Made by a program: the position numbers and the translations under genes
Origin: Oryzobacter telluris
GTDB lineage: Bacteria; Actinomycetota; Actinomycetes; Actinomycetales; Dermatophilaceae
DNA length: 64,000 bases
Assembly (NCBI RefSeq): GCF_043099285.1
Contig: NZ_CP170723.1
Coordinates: forward strand, 372,001-436,000
Reading direction: 5' to 3'
In this document: positions 14,842 to 24,001 of the stretch, in pieces
How the letters are laid out: each line of letters opens with the position of its first letter
How positions within the stretch are numbered: position 1 is the first letter of the stretch
The notes under the pieces: model-generated
The model's input: the letters and a program-made list of their open reading frames with translations, nothing else
Told to the model about the DNA's origin: nothing
The model's database searches: none

Positions 14842-16731
14842 TCAGCGGGCGGCGAGCTCGGTGAGGAAGGCCTTGGCGATGGGTGCGGCCACCGTGCCGC
14901 CGCTCTTGCCGGCCTCGACGAGCACGGCGAACGCGACGTCGCCCTGGTAGCCGACGAACCACACCCGCGGCGGGGTGTTCGGGTCGGAGCCGTACTCGGC
15001 GGTGCCGGTCTTCCCGCGCACCGGGCCGCCGGGGGTGCCGCGCAGCACCGTGCCCGTGCCCGACGAGACGACCGACGCCATCATCGAGCGCAGGTCGGCG
15101 ACCGCGGTGCCGTCGAGGGGGGAGGGCTGGGGGTTGGTGCCCTCGCGCTGCACGAGCACCGGCGCCACGAACGACCCACGGCCCACGCTGCCGACCATCA
15201 CCGCCATCGCGAGCGGCGACACCTCGGTGCGCCCCTGCCCGATGGAGGCCGCGGCGGCGTCGGTGCCGCCGTTGGTCGCCGGGACGCTGCCGTCGAAGGC
15301 ACCGGCCACGCCCAGCTGGTCGGCCCAGCCGGCGCCGATGCCGAGCGCCTTGGCGGCGGTCGTGAGGTCGTCGTCGGCCAGGCGGGCGCTGAGCCCGACG
15401 AAGGCGGTGTTGCACGAGATGGTGAAGTCGTCGAAGAAGGTGGGGCTGCCCCCGGCGGACTCGCCCGCGAAGTTGCGGAACTCGCGCCCGTCGACGACCG
15501 CCGACTCCGGGCACGGCACCGGCGAGGTCGGTGAGGTGATGCCGCGGTTGAGGTACGCGTAGGTCGTGGCGACCTTGAACGTCGAGCCCGGCGGGTACCG
15601 GCCGGTCAGCGCACGGTCGAAGCCGGTGGAGGGCGAGTTCGCCGCGGCGAGCACCTCGCCCGAGGGGACGTCGACGGCCACGAGCGCCGCGGCCGCCTTC
15701 AGCCCGGCACCGGCCAACGCCTTCTCCGCGGCCGCCTGGACCCGCGGGCTCAGCGTGGTGCGGACGTCCTCGCCGTCGGTGGCGGCCTTCTCGAACAGCG
15801 TGGCACCACCGCTCGAGCTGACGGTGAGCCCGGGGGTGCCGCCCAGCGTCGCGTCGTACTGGCCCTGGAGGCCGCTGCGCCCGGCCCGGTCCCCCGCCGC
15901 GTAGCGCCCGTTGCCCTTCTGCACCATCTCGGCGGTCACCTCGCCGTAGCTGCCGAGCAGCGGCTGGCCGAAGGTGCGCGTGGTCGCCAGCGGCTGCGTC
16001 GACTCGCGGGCGATGACGCCGCGCAGGTCGTCGAGGCGGGCCTTGCGGGACTGGTAGTCGGCCTCGCGGTACGTGATGGCGGTGATGGGGCCCTTGGACC
16101 CCGCGTCGGTGGCCTTCTTCAGCGCGGTGACGAGCGAGCCCTTGGTCGCCTCGACCACCTTCTCCAGCCCGGCCGCCGACTCGGGTGTCGCGTTCACGGG
16201 GTCGAGGAGGATGGCGTAGACGGTGCCGAGCGGCATCAGGGGCTGGTCGTCGCGGTCGAGGAGGTCGCCGCGGGTGCCGGTGGTGCGCTCGAGCCGCAGC
16301 GTCTCGCCGGCCTTGAGGTCGGGGTGCCAGGGGGAGCGGCCGGCCGCCGGCGCCGCGACGACCCAGCGCTCGCCGCGCTCCACGAGCCGAGCCGGTACGG
16401 CGTACTCCCACACCGTCTCGCCGGGCAGCGTCCAGCGGACCGTGAGGGTCGCGGTGGCGGTCTCGCCGTCACGCCGGGCCGCGCTCGCGCGCACCGCGAC
16501 CGGGGCCTCGCCGAGGCCGGCGACGGTCTTGGTGAAGTCCTGCGCCATCGCGGGTGACTCCAGGCTCGCGGGCGGCAGCGTCCTCGCGGCCCACGCGGAG
16601 GCAAAGGCGTCGACGGCGCGCGTGGCCGCGGCATCCCGGTCGGCCTCCTTCTGGCGCCACCACAGGGCACCCCCGAGCCCGCCGACGAGGACGAGGACGG
16701 CGGCGACGATGACGGCGACGCGGACCTTCAT
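14842..16731 (-). CDS. Penicillin-binding transpeptidase (MecA/PbpA-type)
   Basis: A 629-residue class B PBP that cross-links peptidoglycan outside the membrane. An N-terminal anchor (VAVIVAAVLVLVGGLGGALWW) is followed by an NTF2-like MecA-N domain (about 35-150), a PBP dimerisation domain and the transpeptidase. Active-site motifs are complete: STFK with Ser383 (PPGSTFKVATTYA), SCN (FTISCNTAF) and KTG (RGKTGTAEYG). The start is the ATG before KVRVAV; earlier in-frame starts would run into the divergent promoter. It is monocistronic and convergent with the cold-shock gene. Confidence 0.94.
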   Translation of the reverse strand: MKVRVAVIVAAVLVLVGGLGGALWWRQKEADRDAAATRAVDAFASAWAARTLPPASLESPAMAQDFTKTVAGLGEAPVAVRASAARRDGETATATLTVRWTLPGETVWEYAVPARLVERGERWVVAAPAAGRSPWHPDLKAGETLRLERTTGTRGDLLDRDDQPLMPLGTVYAILLDPVNATPESAAGLEKVVEATKGSLVTALKKATDAGSKGPITAITYREADYQSRKARLDDLRGVIARESTQPLATTRTFGQPLLGSYGEVTAEMVQKGNGRYAAGDRAGRSGLQGQYDATLGGTPGLTVSSSGGATLFEKAATDGEDVRTTLSPRVQAAAEKALAGAGLKAAAALVAVDVPSGEVLAAANSPSTGFDRALTGRYPPGSTFKVATTYAYLNRGITSPTSPVPCPESAVVDGREFRNFAGESAGGSPTFFDDFTISCNTAFVGLSARLADDDLTTAAKALGIGAGWADQLGVAGAFDGSVPATNGGTDAAAASIGQGRTEVSPLAMAVMVGSVGRGSFVAPVLVQREGTNPQPSPLDGTAVADLRSMMASVVSSGTGTVLRGTPGGPVRGKTGTAEYGSDPNTPPRVWFVGYQGDVAFAVLVEAGKSGGTVAAPIAKAFLTELAAR

Positions 16732-16931
16732 GGCCCCAGTCAACAGTCCGACCCCGGACCGGACCGCCGCGGGGTGCACGGAAACCGCGACCCGGACGCC
16801 CGCGAGGCCCCGGCCGGTACCAATCCGTGCGTCGTCGATCTTTTGATTCCACGAGGCGGCTGGCACTGGTCCCACCGGCCGTGGACTGGTTCCATGCTGC
16901 AGGGTTCCCGTTCTCGAAAGGACCTGTACCG
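16732..16931. promoter_or_regulatory. Divergent promoter region with AraC-type half-sites
   Basis: Two direct repeats, ACTGGTCCCA at 16865-16874 and ACTGGTTCCA at 16885-16894, lie 20 bases apart. A weaker version (TTGATTCCA, ending at 16851) lies upstream. Direct repeats about two helical turns apart are the usual layout for AraC family regulators, and one is encoded just past the dehydrogenase gene. Confidence 0.5.
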
Positions 16932-18398
16932 GTGTCATCGCTGACCGACCAACCGCTCGCCGCGAGCGTGTCCACGCCGTCCTACGACAGGGCGGCGGCC
17001 ACGGTCGGCATCGTCCACTTCGGGTTCGGCAACTTCCACCGCTCGCACGAGGCGATGTACGTCGACCGCCTGATGGAGCGCGGCCACGGCCTCGACTGGG
17101 GCATCTGCGGGGTCGGGGTGCTGCCGCACGACGCGGCGATGCGCGACGCGATGCGGGCGCAGGACTGCGAGTTCACCCTCGTGGTCCGCCACCCCGACGG
17201 CACCCTGGAGCCCCGGGTCGTCGGCTCGGTGCTCGAGTACCTCTACGGCCCCGAGGACGCCGCGGCGGTGCACGAGCGGCTGCTCGACCCGGCCGTGCGC
17301 ATCGTCAGCCTCACGGTGACCGAGGGCGGCTACCTCAAGAACGCCGCCACGGGCGAGTTCGACGCCGGCCACCCGTCGGTGGTCCACGACATCGCGCACC
17401 TCGACGCCCCGGGCACCGCCTTCGGCTACGTCGTCGAGGGGCTGCGCCGGCGGCGGGAGGCCGGGCTGGCCCCGTTCACCGTGCTCTCCTGCGACAACCT
17501 CCAGGGCAACGGCGAGGTGGCCCGCCGCACCGTCACCTCGTTCGCCCGCCTCGTCGACGCCGAGCTCGCCGACTGGATCGAGGCCGAGGTGGCCTTCCCC
17601 AACTGCATGGTCGACCGCATCACCCCGGCCACCACCGACGTCGACCGCGAGGCCCTGACCAGCGACTTCGGCATCGACGACCGCTGGCCGGTGCCCGCCG
17701 AGCCGTTCACCCAGTGGATCGTCGAGGACCACTTCCCCCTCGGCCGGCCGGCGCTGGAGGAGGTCGACGTCCAGTTCGTCGAGGACGTCACCCCCTACGA
17801 GCTGATGAAGCTGCGCCTGCTCAACGCGAGCCACCAGGCGCTCGCCTACCTCGGGGCCCCGCTCGGCTACCTCCTCGTCGACGAGGCGATGCGCGATGAC
17901 CGCGTGCGCGACTACCTCGCCCGCTACATGGCCGACGAGGCCTCACCGACCCTCGGCGAGCTGCCCGGCATCGACCTCGCCGGCTACCGCGACACCCTCC
18001 TCGAGCGCTTCTCGAACCCGGGCATCAAGGACACCCTCGTGCGCCTGGCCACGGACGGCGGCAACCGGATGGCGACCTTCACCCTCCCGACGGTGCGCGA
18101 CAACCTCGCCGCCGGGCGCCCCGTCGAGCTGGGCGCCGCGATGGTGGCGGCCTGGGCCGAGTACTGGGCGCTCATCGGCCGCGGCGGGCTGGGCGCGTCC
18201 GAGGTGCCCGACGACGTCCACGCGGCCGAGCTCACCGCCGCTGCGCTCGACCCCCGCCCGGAGGCGTTCGTCGAGCTCGAGGCCCTGTTCGGGGACCTCG
18301 CGCAGGACGCCCGCTTCCTCGAGGCCTACTGCCGCCTGCGCGCGGTGCTCGCCGAGGGTGGCGTGCACGGTCTCGTCGACCACGTCCTGGCCCGCTGA
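16932..18398 (+). CDS. Mannitol 2-dehydrogenase family protein
   Basis: A 488-residue long-chain polyol dehydrogenase, probably oxidising D-mannitol (or a related polyol or hexuronate) to fructose with NAD. Seen are the Rossmann-like GIVHFGFGNFHRSHEAMYVD, the NNLQGNG-like segment SCDNLQGNG, and the catalytic region MKLRLLNASHQ with Lys293, Asn298 and His301. These match the positions known in bacterial mannitol dehydrogenase. GTG at 16932 is chosen because AAAGGA precedes it; no ATG fits. Fructuronate or altronate reductases share the fold, but the nearby sorbitol/mannitol transporter favours mannitol. Confidence 0.88.
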   Translation: MSSLTDQPLAASVSTPSYDRAAATVGIVHFGFGNFHRSHEAMYVDRLMERGHGLDWGICGVGVLPHDAAMRDAMRAQDCEFTLVVRHPDGTLEPRVVGSVLEYLYGPEDAAAVHERLLDPAVRIVSLTVTEGGYLKNAATGEFDAGHPSVVHDIAHLDAPGTAFGYVVEGLRRRREAGLAPFTVLSCDNLQGNGEVARRTVTSFARLVDAELADWIEAEVAFPNCMVDRITPATTDVDREALTSDFGIDDRWPVPAEPFTQWIVEDHFPLGRPALEEVDVQFVEDVTPYELMKLRLLNASHQALAYLGAPLGYLLVDEAMRDDRVRDYLARYMADEASPTLGELPGIDLAGYRDTLLERFSNPGIKDTLVRLATDGGNRMATFTLPTVRDNLAAGRPVELGAAMVAAWAEYWALIGRGGLGASEVPDDVHAAELTAAALDPRPEAFVELEALFGDLAQDARFLEAYCRLRAVLAEGGVHGLVDHVLAR

Positions 18399-18413
18399 GG
18401 CCGCGCCGACCGG

Positions 18414-19433
18414 TCAGTCGGCGGTCTGGCCGACCGGTGCCTTCAGACCCAGGCTGAACACCTCCGGCGGCGGCTTCTGTGAGGACTCCAGGCGCCGGTA
18501 GGTGGTGGGCGTCGTGCCCACCTCGGCGAGGAACTGCCGGTTGAAGTTCGCCATGTTGTGGTAACCGCTGAGGGTGGCCACGTGGGCGATCGGGTGGTCG
18601 GTGGTGTCGAGCAGCCGCCGGGCGTGGGCGATCCGCAGCTTCTTGACCATGTTGCTGAAGGTCATGCCCGTGGCGCTCTTGAAGTACTTCGAGAAGGTCG
18701 GCTCCGACATGTACGCCAGCCGGGCCGCCGTGGAGAGCCGGATGTCACCCGTGAGGTGCTCGAAGATGTAGCTGAGCCCGGCCTCGACCGCGGCCCGGGA
18801 GTTGCCGTCGGTGGGGCGGCCCATCCACTCGCTGGCCACGACCTCGCGCTCGTCCTCGGGGGCCCGCGCGAACAGCGTGAGCAGCCTGAAAAGGTACGAG
18901 AGCTGTTCTGCCCCACGGCTGTTCTCCACGGCGAGGATGGTCTCGGCGGCCCGCCACGCGGTGGCCCCGGAGAAGACGAGGCCGCGGCTGGAGAGCTTGA
19001 GCATCTCGTCGAGCTCTCCGAGCTCGGGCATGACCTCCATGCAGCGGCGGATCCACTCGTCGGTGAACTGGATGACGGCGTCGCGGTCGACGGCCACCTG
19101 CCCCGGCTCGAGGTCGCTGACCCAGTCGTGCGGCAGGTTCGGCCCCATGATGCTGACGTGCCCGGGGGCGAAGGTCCCGATGTGGTCGCCGGCGATGAAG
19201 CTGCCGTGCGTCTTGGTGATGAGGTGGATCTCGTACTCGGGGTGCGACCCCCAGCCGCAGATCTCGCTGGGGAAGTCGTGGGTGATGGCGCGCACCGACT
19301 GCATCGGGTGGGGCGGGATGACCTCCCGACGCGGGGCGTTCGGCATCGGGTGGTGGTGCGGGGGGTGGTCGTCGTGGCCCAGCAGGTGCTGCACGGGTTC
19401 GGTCGACCTCGACTGATACGAAATCGTGACCAC
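18414..19433 (-). CDS. AraC family regulator of the polyol genes
   Basis: About 339 residues. A cupin-like N-terminal sensing domain (EIHLITKTHGSFIAGDHIGTF) and C-terminal double helix-turn-helix are present (IRLSTAARLAYMSEPTFSKYFKSATG, then HPIAHVATLSGYHNMANFNRQF). It lies between the dehydrogenase and the divergent polyol transporter, so it is probably their polyol-responsive activator. The start is uncertain: GTG at 19433, or ATG at 19346 giving 310 residues. The divergent gap (19434-19697) contains an AT-rich patch around 19521-19545 likely to hold the transporter promoter. Confidence 0.88.
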   Translation of the reverse strand: MVTISYQSRSTEPVQHLLGHDDHPPHHHPMPNAPRREVIPPHPMQSVRAITHDFPSEICGWGSHPEYEIHLITKTHGSFIAGDHIGTFAPGHVSIMGPNLPHDWVSDLEPGQVAVDRDAVIQFTDEWIRRCMEVMPELGELDEMLKLSSRGLVFSGATAWRAAETILAVENSRGAEQLSYLFRLLTLFARAPEDEREVVASEWMGRPTDGNSRAAVEAGLSYIFEHLTGDIRLSTAARLAYMSEPTFSKYFKSATGMTFSNMVKKLRIAHARRLLDTTDHPIAHVATLSGYHNMANFNRQFLAEVGTTPTTYRRLESSQKPPPEVFSLGLKAPVGQTAD

Positions 19434-19697
19434 ACCTTCCGACGTCCTCGTCGCGCCCGGGGCCCGGCCGCCGCTCGCGGGAGCGTGCGGGGCGTGGTGT
19501 GACGTGGGCCTCAGGTGGCTCTGGGAAAAATAGTACCGAAACAGCGCCACGGATGGACCTTGTCGGGGTGGCGCCGCGATCCTCACCATTGCGGTGTTCC
19601 AGGCAGTTGAGCACTGATGCACCGAACGGGCCAGTCCCCGAACGTGTTCCGGGCCCGCGGCCGGGAGTGGACGACACACCTACCAAAGGAGTTAGGC

Positions 19698-21059
19698 ATG
19701 CAGTTCAAGACGCGCGCCCTGACGCTCGGGGCGGGAGCGCTCGCCTCGGCCCTCGTGCTCGGCGCCTGCTCGTCGGGGAACGTCTCCTCGGGCGACGGTT
19801 CCGGCGCCGCCGGGGGCAACGTGACCCTCAACGTGGCCACCGTGAACAACGGCCAGATGAAGGACATGGAGAAGCTGAAGACCGAGTACGAGAGCGCCAA
19901 CCCCGGCACCAAGGTCAACTTCCAGGTCATGGAGGAGGCCGACCTCCGCTCGGCCGTGACCGCCGACGTCGCCAGTGGTGCGGGTCAGTACGACATCGTC
20001 ACCATCGGGGCCTACGAGACCCCGCAGTGGGGCGCCAACAAGTGGCTCGTCGACCTCACGCCCGAGCTGGCCAAGGACTCGGCCTACGACGTGGGCGACA
20101 TCCTCCCCCCGGTCCGCGACGCCATCTCCTTCGAGGGCAAGCAGTTCGCCGTCCCGTTCTACGGCGAGTCCTCGATCCTCATGTACAACAAGGAGCTGCT
20201 CGACAAGGCCGGTGCCAGCCTCGGGACCAACCCGACGTGGCAGGAGGTCGCGGACGCGGCCAAGAAGGTCAACACCGCCGACACCGCGGGCATCTGCATG
20301 CGCGGCAAGCCCGGCTGGGGCGACCTCTTCGCGCCGCTCACCACGGTCGTGCAGACCTTCGGCGGCAACTGGTACGACGACAAGTGGACCGCCACGGTCA
20401 ACACCCCGGAGTGGAAGGAGGCCGTGACCTTCTACAAGACGATGCTCGACGAGTCGGGTGAGAAGGACCCGGTGTCCTACAGCTTCAACGAGTGCCTCAC
20501 CGCGCTCAAGGAGGGCAAGGCCGCCATGTGGGCCGACGCCTCCGTCGCCGCCTCGATGCTCGAGGCCGCCGACTCGCCGGTCAAGGGGAAGATGGGCTAC
20601 GCCCACATGCCTGTGAACAAGACCAAGGAGTCGGGCTGGCTGTGGAGCTGGAACCTGGCCGTGCCGTCCTCGACGAAGAACAAGGACGCCGCCGTCAAGT
20701 TCGTCAAGTGGGCCACGAGCAAGGACTACATCAAGCTCGTCGGCACCAAGATCGGCTGGAGCAACGTCCCGCCGGGCTCGCGGACCTCGACCTACGAGAT
20801 CCCCGAGTACAAGGAGGCCGCGGCCGCCTACGCCCCGATCACGCTCGACGTCATGAGCGCGGTCAACCCGAAGCAGCCGGGCGTCAACCCGCAGGGCTGG
20901 GTCGGCATCCAGTACGTCTCCATCCCGGAGTTCCAGGACGTCGGCAACCAGTGCGCCCAGCTCATCGCCGACTACATCGCCAACCGCAGCTCGGTCGACG
21001 ACGCCCTCGGCAAGTGCCAGGAGCTCGCGCAGAAGGCCGGGGACGCCCACAAGGGCTGA
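19698..21059 (+). CDS. Polyol ABC transporter substrate-binding lipoprotein (SmoE-like)
   Basis: A 453-residue extracellular binding protein of the type used for mannitol/sorbitol and oligosaccharides. The lipobox LVLGACSS gives a lipidated N-terminus. The mature protein is a type II binding fold (NVATVNNGQMKDMEKLKTEYE, FAVPFYGESSILMYNKELLDKAG, ALKEGKAAMWADASV). AAAGGAG precedes the ATG. It is first of four genes; a 14-bp hairpin after it (21073-21109) probably leaves it more abundant than the permeases. The substrate assignment comes from the adjacent mannitol dehydrogenase. Confidence 0.92.
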   Translation: MQFKTRALTLGAGALASALVLGACSSGNVSSGDGSGAAGGNVTLNVATVNNGQMKDMEKLKTEYESANPGTKVNFQVMEEADLRSAVTADVASGAGQYDIVTIGAYETPQWGANKWLVDLTPELAKDSAYDVGDILPPVRDAISFEGKQFAVPFYGESSILMYNKELLDKAGASLGTNPTWQEVADAAKKVNTADTAGICMRGKPGWGDLFAPLTTVVQTFGGNWYDDKWTATVNTPEWKEAVTFYKTMLDESGEKDPVSYSFNECLTALKEGKAAMWADASVAASMLEAADSPVKGKMGYAHMPVNKTKESGWLWSWNLAVPSSTKNKDAAVKFVKWATSKDYIKLVGTKIGWSNVPPGSRTSTYEIPEYKEAAAAYAPITLDVMSAVNPKQPGVNPQGWVGIQYVSIPEFQDVGNQCAQLIADYIANRSSVDDALGKCQELAQKAGDAHKG

Positions 21060-21072
21060 CCCACCCAGGGCA

Positions 21073-21109
21073 CCGGTGCCGGGGCGCGCACATACCGCCC
21101 CGGCACCGG
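21073..21109 (+). terminator. Intra-operon attenuator hairpin after the binding-protein gene
   Basis: A perfect 14-bp stem, CCGGTGCCGGGGCG with CGCCCCGGCACCGG and a 9-base loop, starts 13 bases past the stop. Such stems protect binding-protein mRNA and reduce expression of the following permease genes. Confidence 0.7.
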
Positions 21110-21152
21110 ATCCCGGTCCCGTTCCCGTAGGACGACGCACAAGGGAGTGCGC

Positions 21153-22088
21153 ATGACCACCACCACGAACCTCGACAAGGTCGAGGCGAAGGCCGCGAGC
21201 GACAAGCGTCGGATCCTGCGGCGCAACGCCTGGAGCAGCCGCGGGCTCCTCATGCCGGCCGTCATCTTCCTCATCCTGCTCACGCAGGTCCCGTTCCTGG
21301 TCACCATCGGCTTCTCCACGATGAAGTGGAACCTGCTCTACCCGGCCGACCGTGGCTTCACCGGCGTGGACAACTACAAGACCGCGCTGACCTCGGGGAA
21401 CCTGTGGCCCTCGATCGTCGCGACCGTCCTCATCACCGCGTTCGCGGTGGTCCTCTCGCTGCTGTTCGGGCTGCTGTTCGCGGTGCTGCTGGACCGGCAG
21501 TTCCGCGGCCGGGCGCTGGCCCGCACGCTGATGATCACCCCGTTCCTCATCATGCCCGCGGCCGCGTCGCTGATCTGGAAGTACTCGATGTTCGACACCA
21601 ACATCGGGATGGTGAACTGGCTGTTCAAGACCCTCGGGCTGCCCGTGGTGTCGTGGGGCACCGAGCACCCGATGGCGACCGTGGTCATCGTGCTGACGTG
21701 GCAGTTCACACCGTTCATGATGCTCATCCTGCTCGCCGGCCTGCAGGGCCAGGACAAGGCGATCCTCGAGGCCGCGAACGTCGACGGCGCCGGCACCTGG
21801 CGCACGTTCACGTGGATCACGCTGCCGCACCTGCGGATGTACATCGAGATCGGTGTGCTGCTGGGGTCGGTCATCATCCTGCAGGTCTTCGACCCGATCG
21901 CGATCCTCACCAAGGGCACCGGCGGGACCAAGACGCTGGCCTACCTGCTCTACGAACGGGCCTTCATCGGGCTCGACGTCGGGGAGGCCGCGGCGTACGG
22001 CGTCGTGACCGTCATCCTCACGATCATCGTGGCGACCATCGCGCTGCGCACCCTGTTCAAGGTCTTCATGGCTGGAGGTAGCCGATGA
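21153..22088 (+). CDS. Polyol ABC transporter permease (SmoF-like)
   Basis: A 311-residue MalF-type permease with six membrane helices. The ATPase-docking EAA loop reads EAANVDGAGTWRTFTWITLPHL. The start ATG has AAGGGAG 7 bases upstream; a GTG six bases earlier overlaps that site and is less likely. It pairs with the next permease, whose ATG overlaps its stop by four bases. Confidence 0.93.
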   Translation: MTTTTNLDKVEAKAASDKRRILRRNAWSSRGLLMPAVIFLILLTQVPFLVTIGFSTMKWNLLYPADRGFTGVDNYKTALTSGNLWPSIVATVLITAFAVVLSLLFGLLFAVLLDRQFRGRALARTLMITPFLIMPAAASLIWKYSMFDTNIGMVNWLFKTLGLPVVSWGTEHPMATVVIVLTWQFTPFMMLILLAGLQGQDKAILEAANVDGAGTWRTFTWITLPHLRMYIEIGVLLGSVIILQVFDPIAILTKGTGGTKTLAYLLYERAFIGLDVGEAAAYGVVTVILTIIVATIALRTLFKVFMAGGSR

Positions 22089-22900
22089 GCACCAAGCTGC
22101 GCGGGACCCTGGTCACCGCGTTCACCTGGTTCCTGGTCCTGGCGTTCTTCTTCCCGGTGTTCTGGATGCTGCTCAACGGGTTCAAGCCCGAGTCGGTGGC
22201 GTCCTCGATCAACCCCCAGCTCTTCTTCACCCCGGTGCTCGACGGGTTCACCACCGCGTTCGACCGCGGGATGAAGGGCTACCTGATGAACTCGCTGACG
22301 GCGGCGGTGACGGCCACGGTCATCTCGGTCGTGCTGGCCATCCCCGCCGCCTACGCCCTGTCGATCCGGCGGGTGAAGAACGTCGAGCAGTCCCTGTCGT
22401 TCTTCATCTCCACCCGCTTCATGCCGCTCGCCGCGGTCGTGCTGCCCCTGTTCATGATCCTCAAGACCATCGGGCTGCTCGACAACATCTACATGCTGGC
22501 GATCGTCTACGGCGCGGTGAACCTGCCGGTGACCGTGTGGATGATGCGCTCGTTCTTCCTCGAGGTGCCCTTCGAGATCGTCGAGGCGGCGCGGGTCGAC
22601 GGTGCGGGCCTGTACCGCGAGATCGTCCGGGTCGTGCTGCCCCTGGTCCTGCCCGGGGTCGCGGCGGCCGCGCTCATCACCTTCATCTTCAGCTGGAACG
22701 AGTACTTCCTGTCCACCCTGCTGACCTCGTCGGCCGCGCGCACCACCCCACCGTTCCTCGGCAGCTTCGTCGACGGACGCGGACAGTTCCTCGCGGTGCT
22801 GTCGGCGGCCGCCACGGTGGCGGCCCTGCCGGTCATCATCGCCGGCTGGGTCGCGCAGAAGCAGCTCGTCCGCGGCCTGTCGATGGGAGCCATCAAGTGA
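22085..22900 (+). CDS. Polyol ABC transporter permease (SmoG-like)
   Basis: A 271-residue MalG-type permease with six membrane helices and EAA loop EAARVDGAGLYREIVRVVLPL. ATGA overlaps join it to the previous permease and GTGA to the following dehydrogenase, so the three are translated together. No ATPase gene is present. The complex probably uses a shared MsiK/UgpC-like ATPase encoded elsewhere, as known for several actinobacterial CUT1 transporters. Confidence 0.93.
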   Translation: MSTKLRGTLVTAFTWFLVLAFFFPVFWMLLNGFKPESVASSINPQLFFTPVLDGFTTAFDRGMKGYLMNSLTAAVTATVISVVLAIPAAYALSIRRVKNVEQSLSFFISTRFMPLAAVVLPLFMILKTIGLLDNIYMLAIVYGAVNLPVTVWMMRSFFLEVPFEIVEAARVDGAGLYREIVRVVLPLVLPGVAAAALITFIFSWNEYFLSTLLTSSAARTTPPFLGSFVDGRGQFLAVLSAAATVAALPVIIAGWVAQKQLVRGLSMGAIK

Positions 22901-23643
22901 CCGGAGCCGAGGTCCGCAGCCTCGCCGACACCGTCGTCGTCGTGACCGGCGCCGGTGGAGGGATCGGGGGTGCCGTCGCCCGCCTCGTCCTCGAGGACGG
23001 AGGGCGCGTCGTCGCCGGTGACCTGCGGGAGGACGCGGTCCGGCCCCTGCTCGAGGAGTGGGGTCCGGACCGGGTCGCCCTGTCGTTCGGCGACGTCCGG
23101 TCGGTGGCGTCGTGCGACGCGCTCGTGGCCGCCGGGGTGGCGGCGTTCGGGCGGGTCGACTCGGTCATCGCCAACGCGGCGGTCGGGTTCTACGGCGGGC
23201 TGCTGGACGTGCCGACCGAGCAGGTCGAGCTGATGGTCGACGTCAACGTCAAGGGCACCGTGTGGGTGGCCCGGGCGGCGGTGCGGCAGTTCCGTGCCCA
23301 GGGCGGTGGCGGCGACATCGTCATCATCGGCTCGGTGGCCGGGCTGATGATCGGCGGCGGCAAGGAGGCCGTGTACGCGGCCACCAAGGGGGCCCAGATC
23401 AACCTCGGCACGGCGCTCGACCGCGAGCTGCGCTCGGAGGGCATCCGGACCACCGTCATCGCCCCGGCCGGGGTCAACACGGCCTTCGCCGCGGCCGACG
23501 GACGGTTCGGCGGCGACGACCCCGCCGACGGGCCGTTCATGCAGCCCTCCGACATCGGGGCGGCCGTGGTGCACGCGCTGCGCCAGCCCCGGCGGATGCG
23601 CACCGAGCTGTGGACGATGTGGAGCCTCGCCGAGGTGCACTGA
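22897..23643 (+). CDS. Short-chain dehydrogenase/reductase of the polyol operon
   Basis: A 248-residue classical SDR with NAD(P)-binding TGAGGGIG (17-24), NAAVG, and the catalytic Ser146, Tyr160 and Lys164 (YAATK). The GTG start overlaps the permease stop (GTGA), tying it to transport. It likely oxidises a polyol such as sorbitol, or a downstream sugar, but the substrate cannot be read from sequence. The operon ends at the following hairpin. Confidence 0.92.
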   Translation: MTGAEVRSLADTVVVVTGAGGGIGGAVARLVLEDGGRVVAGDLREDAVRPLLEEWGPDRVALSFGDVRSVASCDALVAAGVAAFGRVDSVIANAAVGFYGGLLDVPTEQVELMVDVNVKGTVWVARAAVRQFRAQGGGGDIVIIGSVAGLMIGGGKEAVYAATKGAQINLGTALDRELRSEGIRTTVIAPAGVNTAFAAADGRFGGDDPADGPFMQPSDIGAAVVHALRQPRRMRTELWTMWSLAEVH

Positions 23644-23670
23644 GGCGGTCTGCTCGTCCGCGTGTGAGCT

Positions 23671-23711
23671 GTGGGGCCCCTCCGGGCTGCTGGACCCCGG
23701 AGGGGCCCCAC
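23671..23711 (+). terminator. Terminator of the polyol operon
   Basis: A perfect stem of about 16 bp with a loop of about 8 bases begins 28 bases past the SDR stop. Each arm contains GGGGCCCC and so is itself self-complementary. No T-tract. Confidence 0.85.
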
Positions 23712-23731
23712 TTCGCGGGCTCGCGCACTTA

Positions 23732-23783
23732 AGTACGGCAACACGCCGATGCTCGGGCCTCTTGCTCGGCGTGTTGCCGTACT
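23732..23783. repeat. 18-bp perfect inverted repeat in intergenic DNA
   Basis: Arms AGTACGGCAACACGCCGA (23732-23749) and its exact complement (23766-23783) flank a 16-base loop. It lies past the operon terminator and before tRNA-Ser, so no gene end needs it. It lacks a T-tract and is less GC-rich than true terminators here. Confidence 0.8.
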
Positions 23784-23872
23784 GAGGTGGTGGGGCGGAG
23801 GGAGCCGCGGGATGGGCGGGTTCGTTCCTCACCCGCCCACGCCCGCTCCCGGCATCCCCCTGCCGACGCAGA

Positions 23873-23906
23873 CGAAAGCCCCGCGAGCTCGCTCGCGGGG
23901 CTTTCG
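23873..23906 (-). terminator. Terminator of tRNA-Ser(GCU)
   Basis: A perfect 15-bp stem (CGAAAGCCCCGCGAG and complement) with a CTCG tetraloop lies just downstream of the minus-strand tRNA. TTTCG sequence flanks it. Confidence 0.88.
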
Positions 23907-23911
23907 TTCTG

Positions 23912-24001
23912 CGGAGGCGGAGGGATTTGAACCCTCGATGGGCTTGAGACCCAAACCGCATTAGCAGTGCGGCGCCATAGACCGGACTAGGCGACGCCTC
24001 C
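23912..24001 (-). tRNA. tRNA-Ser(GCU)
   Basis: A 90-base class II tRNA on the minus strand. Acceptor GGAGGCG pairs with CGCCTCC, with discriminator G. The anticodon loop CTGCTAA gives anticodon GCT. A long variable arm and GGTTCAAATCC T loop are present. CCA is not encoded. It reads AGC and AGU. Confidence 0.96.
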
